64,000 nt of DNA from contig JAYWHX010000047.1 in the NCBI GenBank assembly GCA_043777375.1, positions 93,417 to 157,416 on the forward strand, read 5' to 3'. The notes below the pieces were generated by a model, which worked only from the letters and a program-made list of their open reading frames with translations, ran no database searches and was not told the origin of the DNA. Below are positions 55,362 to 62,500 of this stretch, piece by piece. The translations under genes and the position numbers were made by a program. Source of the stretch: TH-plancto1 sp043777375. Lineage in GTDB: Bacteria; Planctomycetota; Planctomycetia; Planctomycetales; Planctomycetaceae. The number at the start of each line of letters is the position of its first letter. Within the stretch, counting starts at the first letter, position 1.

Positions 55362-57896
55362 CTACTTCGCTCCCGTGGCCTGAATCCCCTCGAGGAATCC
55401 GAGGTAAGCTGCGGCTTTGTCTGTCGTTTTGATCTCACGATCGTTGGCGATCAACATCCACAATTCAGGCCCCTTCCCTTGCACGATCGTCCATCCGGCG
55501 AGCAAGCGCATGGAGTCCTCACGAATCGTGGGATCGGCCAGCCGCTGAATATAAGTGTAGGCCGACGGGATCGATTTGGCTGCGAGTTCAATCATGAGTT
55601 GTAGAACATGCTGATCGATCAGATGGCGGTCGACCAAGTTCCCCTCATACAGCTTCTTCAACGCTTCAGCAGCCTTGCGTACATCACCCGCACGAGCGAC
55701 AAAAGTCGCAGTCGCCAGCATGCCGACAGTGCCAGCAGCTTGCTTGACCGGCTTCTTTTCATCCTCGGTGTATTCCGCATGAACCTGAGTCGCGAACGCC
55801 TCGTCTCCAGCAAGTCGGGCAGCGTAAAATAAGTCCGTCAATAGTTTTGAGCGGGACCGATAAGGCTCGATGCGAGCCAGCTCCCCCTGCTCCGAGTCCT
55901 GCACGAACTTCCACACCTCCGAAAACAGGCCATACCGAATCGACCGCCGCAGCAAAGTCTGCTGATGGGCAAAACGAGTGTTCGCAATCTTGAGGATCTC
56001 ATTACACTGAACTCGGTACTGACTCAGAGCTCGGCCCTTTTTCGCTCCATCGTTCCCCAGTTTCAAAATCATGTTTAACTGGTTTGTGACAACTCCTTCG
56101 TTGCTCTCGCATTGATCGACCAGATGCTGTGCGATGCCAGGACTCGGAGAGACCGAACGCAACATGTCCATCGCTTTCCCTTGCATGGCCCACCCTCCCG
56201 CCGTGTCCCCGAGTTTCATCTGCAGGTCCGCGATGTCGGCCCACGCGAAAGCCAGTGATGTCCCCGGTCGAGGATCGGGGAGTCCGGCGAACGCGACTCC
56301 CTTACTGTCGTAGATCGCCTTCATCTCGGGGATCTCAGCAGCAGGTGGGATTTGCGTTGTGGCGAGCAACAACTCGATCTCGGCGACCGTGGCCGCTGTG
56401 ATTCCCTTGTCACCTGCCATCAGCCGGACCTCAGCTGCAGCCACTTGCATACGAACCTTCGCCGCAAGTCCCGCCGACTCAATTGCAGCCTTGAGCTGGG
56501 CATCGAGTACGGGGTCTGGAGTCCGGAATAGCCGTGCCGCCAGCATGCCAGCGAATGCGGCTTGAGAAGCATCCTGGGTTATCGGGTCTGGGGCTGATCG
56601 CGCCCACTTGATCGCAGCATCCCACTGTCCATGCCGACACAGCTGGAGTGTGGTCGACACCCACAATGAGTTTCCAGACAACTCCAGATGGCTCAGCGTC
56701 GATTGCTTGGCAAAGTCAAATGTTCCCTGGTCGAGACTATCACGCCACATCTCGGACAGCAGAGCCCGTCCTTCGAGATCCTTTCCCGTGAATCGATTGA
56801 GCAGCGCGACGGCCTCTGCATTCCTCTCAAAACGAATCAGCGCTGCCGCGAGAATTGCGGCAGCATCCAGTGGCGAACGCCCCACATCTTCCCGCAGCTT
56901 AGCGGACATCGTGACCGCTTTATTGAGTGACACCTCAGCACCAGTCTTGTCTCCCGCATCCAGTTGCATGTGTGCCAGGATAGACATCGGTTCTGCGGCA
57001 TACTGGTCGCCAGCTGGCCCCATCTTCTCAATCAATTCCTTCGCCTTCGACAAATCGCCGACAGCCATAAACGCTTCAGCGGCGATTTGCTGGCCATACG
57101 GTTTGCTGCGAATGTCATGCTGACCGGTCACTTTCAAGATGTCATCCAGTGCCAACTGACGGATCTCCGCAACCGTCGTGACGACCTTCTTCGCAACGAG
57201 AACAACTATATTCTCTGGCACTTTGATCTCAGGTGCGGGTCCATCCGGTTTGACTGGGCCGTTGTCGATCGGGCCGACGACCGGCTTCGGATCTTCCCGA
57301 AGAACGAAGTAGTAGATCCCTCCCGCAGCTGCGACGACGACGAGACCGATCATCGCGAGCATCAAGCCCGACAGGCCCTTGGGCTTTTCCGGCTCGGCTT
57401 TCACTTCCTCGGGCAGCTTTGGCGATTTGAAAATTGGCAGCTTGCAGCTGGGGTTACAGCACTTCACATCTTTGCCGGCTTGCGACGGGGCAATGTAGCC
57501 CACCGTCTCGCACATCGGGCACTTGACTTCAATCGTCCGGCCCTTGCCGGATTTGACGCTGACCTGAGCCGCCTGCTTATGAGCGAGTGGATCGACCTCG
57601 AACGGGTCGGCGTCATAGGCGGGTTTCTCGGGCTCTTCGTCACGGGGGAGGCGTGTGCGAGCGGAACTCGTCGCCGGAGCTTTCTCGGGAGTGGACGCCT
57701 TGGCGGCAGGCCCCTTGGCAGTCGGAGCGGCGGGTTTCGTGGCTCCTGCGGCTGGAGACTTTGACGGACCCGCAGCTGGCTTCGGAGCAGGCTTTGCGGT
57801 CGGCTTTCCCGACATCGATGCGCCGCAGAACGGACAGTCCTCGACATCGTCCTCCAGGACCGACGCCTTGCAGGACGGACAGTTACGAAACTCCAT
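55362..57896 (-). CDS. Zinc-ribbon, single-TM protein with TPR-like helical C-terminus
   Basis: 844 residues from ATG 57896. A zinc ribbon at the N-terminus (CPSCK...CPFCG), a Pro/Ala/Lys-rich linker, a second Cys motif near 130-155 (CPMCE...CCNPSC), one membrane helix (LMLAMIGLVVVAAAGGIYYF) and a large alpha-helical region that looks TPR-like (AEAFMAVGDLSKAKELIEKM; AAALIRFERNAEAVALLNRF). No catalytic motif. The layout is common among planctomycete housekeeping-of-unknown-function proteins. First gene of a probable two-gene minus operon with the 159-residue protein. Confidence 0.7.
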   Translation of the reverse strand: MEFRNCPSCKASVLEDDVEDCPFCGASMSGKPTAKPAPKPAAGPSKSPAAGATKPAAPTAKGPAAKASTPEKAPATSSARTRLPRDEEPEKPAYDADPFEVDPLAHKQAAQVSVKSGKGRTIEVKCPMCETVGYIAPSQAGKDVKCCNPSCKLPIFKSPKLPEEVKAEPEKPKGLSGLMLAMIGLVVVAAAGGIYYFVLREDPKPVVGPIDNGPVKPDGPAPEIKVPENIVVLVAKKVVTTVAEIRQLALDDILKVTGQHDIRSKPYGQQIAAEAFMAVGDLSKAKELIEKMGPAGDQYAAEPMSILAHMQLDAGDKTGAEVSLNKAVTMSAKLREDVGRSPLDAAAILAAALIRFERNAEAVALLNRFTGKDLEGRALLSEMWRDSLDQGTFDFAKQSTLSHLELSGNSLWVSTTLQLCRHGQWDAAIKWARSAPDPITQDASQAAFAGMLAARLFRTPDPVLDAQLKAAIESAGLAAKVRMQVAAAEVRLMAGDKGITAATVAEIELLLATTQIPPAAEIPEMKAIYDSKGVAFAGLPDPRPGTSLAFAWADIADLQMKLGDTAGGWAMQGKAMDMLRSVSPSPGIAQHLVDQCESNEGVVTNQLNMILKLGNDGAKKGRALSQYRVQCNEILKIANTRFAHQQTLLRRSIRYGLFSEVWKFVQDSEQGELARIEPYRSRSKLLTDLFYAARLAGDEAFATQVHAEYTEDEKKPVKQAAGTVGMLATATFVARAGDVRKAAEALKKLYEGNLVDRHLIDQHVLQLMIELAAKSIPSAYTYIQRLADPTIREDSMRLLAGWTIVQGKGPELWMLIANDREIKTTDKAAAYLGFLEGIQATGAK

Positions 57897-58178
57897 GATG
57901 GATGCTTTCTCGGAGACGTCGTGTCGAGTTTGGAGAATTCCCAGAGAAGGGGACCGCCGACTTCCTTGCCGACCAGCCAGTCTGAAATATAACAGCCCCC
58001 AGACCGTCGGTGAACCACTGAACCGGGCTGGCGGAGTCCATTTCGTGGCTCTTCCTCAGTTTTGACGCGCCAGATCGTGGAACGTGCCCGGCATTCGACC
58101 TCCTACCGGGTTTTTCGAAGAGGTCGTCGCTATATTCGGTAGTGCCCCACCTTTGTCGCTCGACCAGTGAGTTCCCCC

Positions 58179-59285
58179 ATGACCACCTCCACCGAATCTT
58201 CCGTTCGTGAACGCTACGCCGCAGCTGCGGAGGAACGCGAAGCGGCTCTGTGCTGCCCAGTCAGCTATGACCCGCAGTTTCTGAAGATCATCCCGCAGGA
58301 GATCCTCGACAAGGATTACGGCTGCGGCGACCCTTCGCAGCATGTGCAGGCGGGCGACACGGTGCTTGATCTGGGATCGGGTGGTGGGAAGATTTGTTAC
58401 ATCGCAGCGCAGATTGTCGGGCCTGCCGGAAAAGTGATCGGGATCGACTTCAACGAGCCCATGCTCGAACTGGCCCGCAAGCACCAGCCCGCCATCGCGG
58501 CGTCTCTGGGTTACTCGAATGTGGAGTTCCGTCGCGGGCGGATTCAGGATCTGCGGCTGGACCTGGACCGTCTCGATCAGCTTCTGGAGAGTACACCAAT
58601 CCACACCTCACGCGACTGGCTGGATGCGGAACCCCAGCTCGATGAGCTGCGCACCTCGGCTCCACTGGTCGAGTCCGGCTCGGTCGATGTCGTCGTCTCC
58701 AACTGCGTCCTCAACCTCGTCCAGCAATCCCACCGCAAGCAGCTGTTCGACGAAGTCTTCCGCGTGTTGAAGCCCGGCGGACGAGCTGTCATTAGCGATA
58801 TTGTGTCGAGTGCCGACGTCCCGGAAGCACTGCAACGGGACGCTCAGTTATGGAGCGGGTGCGTCAGCGGGGCCTTCCGCGAGGACCAGTTCGGAAGGGC
58901 CTTCGAGGGCTCCGGCTTCGTAGGGATCGAAGTCCTCGCCCGGCAAGCGGAGCCGTGGCAAGTGATCGAAGGGATCGAGTTCCGCAGTGTGACAATCCGG
59001 GCTTGGAAACCACTCGCGATCGTCGACTCCGATCAAGCCCACGAAGTGATCTATCGCGGCCCGTGGATGGTCGTCATCGACGACACCGGCTCCGAACTCC
59101 TGCGCGGTGAACGCACCCAGATCACCGATTCGCAATTCGCTCAGCTCTCGCTGCCGCCTTACCGGTCACAACTCGACTGGCTCACAGACCAACCCGAGCA
59201 AGCTGCCGGGTGTTGTTCGCCGGTCCAACTCGATTTGCTGCCTGTCCAAGACACCGGCTGCTGCAGCGGCGGGACGTGTGGATGA
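58179..59285 (+). CDS. arsM: ArsM-like SAM-dependent methyltransferase
   Basis: 368 residues from ATG 58179 (an upstream GTG at 58167 is possible). Class I SAM site VLDLGSGGGKICY (62-74). Conserved cysteines of arsenite methyltransferases are present: Cys25-Cys26 (ALCCPVSYDP), Cys49 (GCGDP), Cys176 (VVSNCVLNL) and Cys228 (WSGCVSGAF), plus a C-terminal Cys-rich tail (GCCSPVQ...GCCSGGTCG) typical of the family. It methylates trivalent arsenic to less toxic or volatile forms. An insertion of about 30 residues near 130-165 (LESTPIHTSRDWLDAEPQLD) is unlike short ArsM. No ars operon genes adjoin. Divergent from the 844-residue gene, with about 280 bp between. Confidence 0.82.
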   Translation: MTTSTESSVRERYAAAAEEREAALCCPVSYDPQFLKIIPQEILDKDYGCGDPSQHVQAGDTVLDLGSGGGKICYIAAQIVGPAGKVIGIDFNEPMLELARKHQPAIAASLGYSNVEFRRGRIQDLRLDLDRLDQLLESTPIHTSRDWLDAEPQLDELRTSAPLVESGSVDVVVSNCVLNLVQQSHRKQLFDEVFRVLKPGGRAVISDIVSSADVPEALQRDAQLWSGCVSGAFREDQFGRAFEGSGFVGIEVLARQAEPWQVIEGIEFRSVTIRAWKPLAIVDSDQAHEVIYRGPWMVVIDDTGSELLRGERTQITDSQFAQLSLPPYRSQLDWLTDQPEQAAGCCSPVQLDLLPVQDTGCCSGGTCG

Positions 59286-59300
59286 GAGCCATACCTTCGA

Positions 59301-59523
59301 GAGCGGCACGGCGTCAGCCTGCCGAGGCATCCGCCGTCCTGGAGCGTACTAGGCTCTGTTTGAAAACTGCCAGTCAGGACCCTCCCACCCCGCTTATTTC
59401 AGAGATTCGTGAGGGGACGAATCCCATGACATGGGTTTTCAAACAAAGCCTAAATTTCTGAGCGTCTTGCGGCTCATGCCGATGAGCGGAGTTACGCCTC
59501 GGCAGGCTGACGCCGTGCCGCTC
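59301..59523. repeat. Palindromic repeat (GCGGCACGGCGTCAGCC family) split by a MITE
   Basis: Perfect 27-bp arms at 59301-59327 and 59497-59523 (outer GAGCGGCACGGCGTCAGCCT and complement). The interior between the arms holds the 99-bp element at 59352-59450. Same family as 50214-50310. Confidence 0.8.
59352..59450. mobile_element. 99-bp MITE with TA target duplication
   Basis: Ends GGCTCTGTTTGAAAAC and GTTTTCAAACAAAGCC match as inverted repeats at 15 of 16 positions, flanked by TA on both sides (59350-59351 and 59451-59452). TA duplication is characteristic of IS630/Tc1-mariner-type transposition. No coding capacity. It sits inside a larger palindromic repeat. Confidence 0.75.
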
Positions 59524-59549
59524 CCTTCAATCGATTATGACCGCCAAGA

Positions 59550-62500
59550 TCACCCCAGCTTCTTGATACTCAACTGCACCTCGACCTCGCCGATCTGTAC
59601 TGGCTTGCCGTCTGTTGCCGGGTCTGCCTCGATCCGATCGGCGCGAGTTTCCGTCAGGACAGTTTCGCGCCACTCCTCGACCATCGTCGCAAGATCGTAC
59701 GCTCCCGTGGTCGCTGACCAGCGGACGACGATGCGGTCGTTCTCTTCGAGGTCATGATCCTTGCGCAGCTGTTGCACTTGCCGGATCATGTCGCGGGCCA
59801 TCCCTTCGCGGACGAGGGGCGGGGTCAGCGTGGTCGAGAGGGCGATTTGGATGCCGGAGTCATCGGCGCAGGCCCAGTCGCTGGCCTGCTCGGTGCTGAT
59901 GAGCACATCTTCCGGGGCCAGTGTGACCGATTCACCTGTGATGGTCAGGGTCACTGACTCTCCCTTTCGCAGTGGAGCCAGCGTCGCGGCGTCGACCGTC
60001 GTCAACGCATCCTTCACTGCCCCCAACAGCTTGCCGAGCTTCTTTCCGAGGGTCTTCAGGTTCGGCTTGTAGCTGTAGTGAACGAGGGCATCGAGGTTGT
60101 CAGCCGGGGTGATCGCTTTCACGTTGAGTTCGTCAGCGATCACGTCAGCGAGGGCGGCGATCTCGGCGGACTCTTGTGGATTCGCACAGGCGTACTTGAG
60201 TTCAGCGAGCGGTTGCCGCACTCGCTGGTTGGCCTCTTCGCGCAGCCGGTGGCCCATCTTGACGATCCGCTGGGCGAGGGCCATACGGTGGTTCAATGAC
60301 TGGTCGACGAGTGCGTGGTTGACTTCGGGGTACGGTTGCAGGTGGACCGAAGCGAGCGGCAGACGTAAGTCTGTCGAGTCCGACCGCGTGTCTCCCGTGT
60401 CCGACTCGACAGACTCACGTCTGCCGCTCGCTGTCAGGTTCTGGAACATCCGCTCGGTCACAAACGGAATGCACGGTGCCAGCAGTTTCGTCAGCGTGAC
60501 GAGGACTTCGTGCAACGTCTGGTACGCTGCCAGTTTGTCGGCGTCCCAACCACTCCCCCGACTTACGTCGGGGGCTCGCTCGGAAATCTCTCTCGCCTTC
60601 CAGAACCGCTTGCGATTCCGGCGGATGTACCAGTTCGACAGGTTGTCGATGAACTCCGCTGCGGCCTGGGTGACTCCCGGCGTGTTGAAGTTCTCGAACT
60701 CCGTGCGACAAGTCCCGATGAGCACGTTGAGGTTCGAGATGATCCAGCGGTCGATCTCGGGCCGCTCACTGACGGGAACAGTAGAGATCGTCGGATCGAA
60801 CCCATCGAGGATGGCATAGTTCACGAAGAACGAGTAGCTGTTCCAGAGCGGAATCAGGACTTGCCGCCGCACTTCATCGGCGGGCGTACTCGTCACCTTG
60901 CAGGTCGGGGCCCCTTCGAGTGTCTGCGAGATCGGGCCATCGACCGTTTGCAGCGTGACCGGCTCACTGCCATGCCGCGTGCCGAACCGCAGGTCCGCAG
61001 CTGGGTTCTGAGCGAGGTACAACCACCGCAGAGTATCGACGCCGAGTTGCTCCGCAGCCTCTTCGAACCAGATCGCTGTGCCGTCCGACTTGTGCATCGG
61101 CTTCCCTTCCTCGTTCATGACGAGGCGGTGGCCGAGGAGGGTTTTGAAGGGGCGTTTGCGGAGGCCTAGGGGCGAGGGCCTAGAGCCTAGGGCCAGAGGG
61201 GAGGGTTGAGGGTTGATGGTTGATGGTTGATCGACCGGAGAGGCAGACAAGAATGTCTGCCCCACTGATTCTAGCCCTTGGCCCTGGGCCCTAGGCTCTA
61301 GGCCTCCCTCCCCCTCCTCATACCCCATCATCGTGGCCAGACTCAGCAGCGAATAGAACCAGTTCCGGAACTGGCCGGGGAAGCATTCGGTGACGAGTTC
61401 GGCGGGGAACCAGTCCTTCCACTTGAGGGCTGATTCGGGATACCGCCCGTTGTAGTTCAGCGTCGAGAACGGCACGATCCCGGCGTCGAGCCACGGGTTG
61501 CCGACATCCTCGATGCGTTCGAGGATCGCCCCGGTTTTGAGGCTCTGGATCTTCACCTTGTCGATCCACGGACGGTGCGGCGTGTGCCCCTCGAACTCGT
61601 CCCAGCCCTCGACCGCCCGCTCCTTCAGCTCGGCCAGCGACCCCATGACATCGAAGTCGGTCGGGTCGTTGGGGTTCACCCAGATCGGCAGGGCCAGACC
61701 CCAGAACCGCTTCTTCGAGATCATCCAATCCCGCATCAAACTCAGCCACTCGACCTCGCGCTCCTGCCCCTGGATCGAATCCGGCAGCCACGTAATCGCC
61801 CGCGTGACCTCCTTGATCTCCTCCCGCCAGTCCATGTTGATGAACCACTCATCCACCAGCCGAAAGATCAGCTCATCCCCCGTCCGCCAGCAGTGGGGGT
61901 AGATATGCGGGTAGGTCTCGACGTAGACGAGGAATCCGTTCGCCTTCATCAACTCGAACACGAGGTCAGCGGTCTTCGGGTCGGTCGCGTTGAGGCCAGT
62001 GAAGGGACCGAACCCTTCGCCGAAGTTGGCGTCCTCGCCCAGCGGGGCGATGATCGCCAGCCCCAGGTTCTTGCCAAGCGTATGGTCCACGTCACCGCAG
62101 CCCGGTGCGATATGGACGATGCCGGTTCCGTCCCCGGCTGTGACCATCGGCGTGCCTTTAAAGTCACGACCGCCATCGACCACGCGGTGACACTCCACTG
62201 ATGAGCGATAGGGAAGCTTGACGAGTTGGTCAGCGATGTCCTTGAATATTTGCCGATACAATTTCTCGACGATCTCACTGAACCATTCCCGGAATCGCAC
62301 ACTGTCAGGTTCGATGATCCGGTTATCTCGGAGCTTCTGTAAAGCTTCGAGACTGTCTGTGTTCCACTTCGCAGGATTCTGCCCAACGTTCTCTAACTCA
62401 TGGACGACATCTTCGAGCGCCAATGCGTTGATGCACGATTCTGATGAAGTGACAGAGATGTCCAATTTAGTGAGAAGATCAACGATCTCACGAATGTGAC

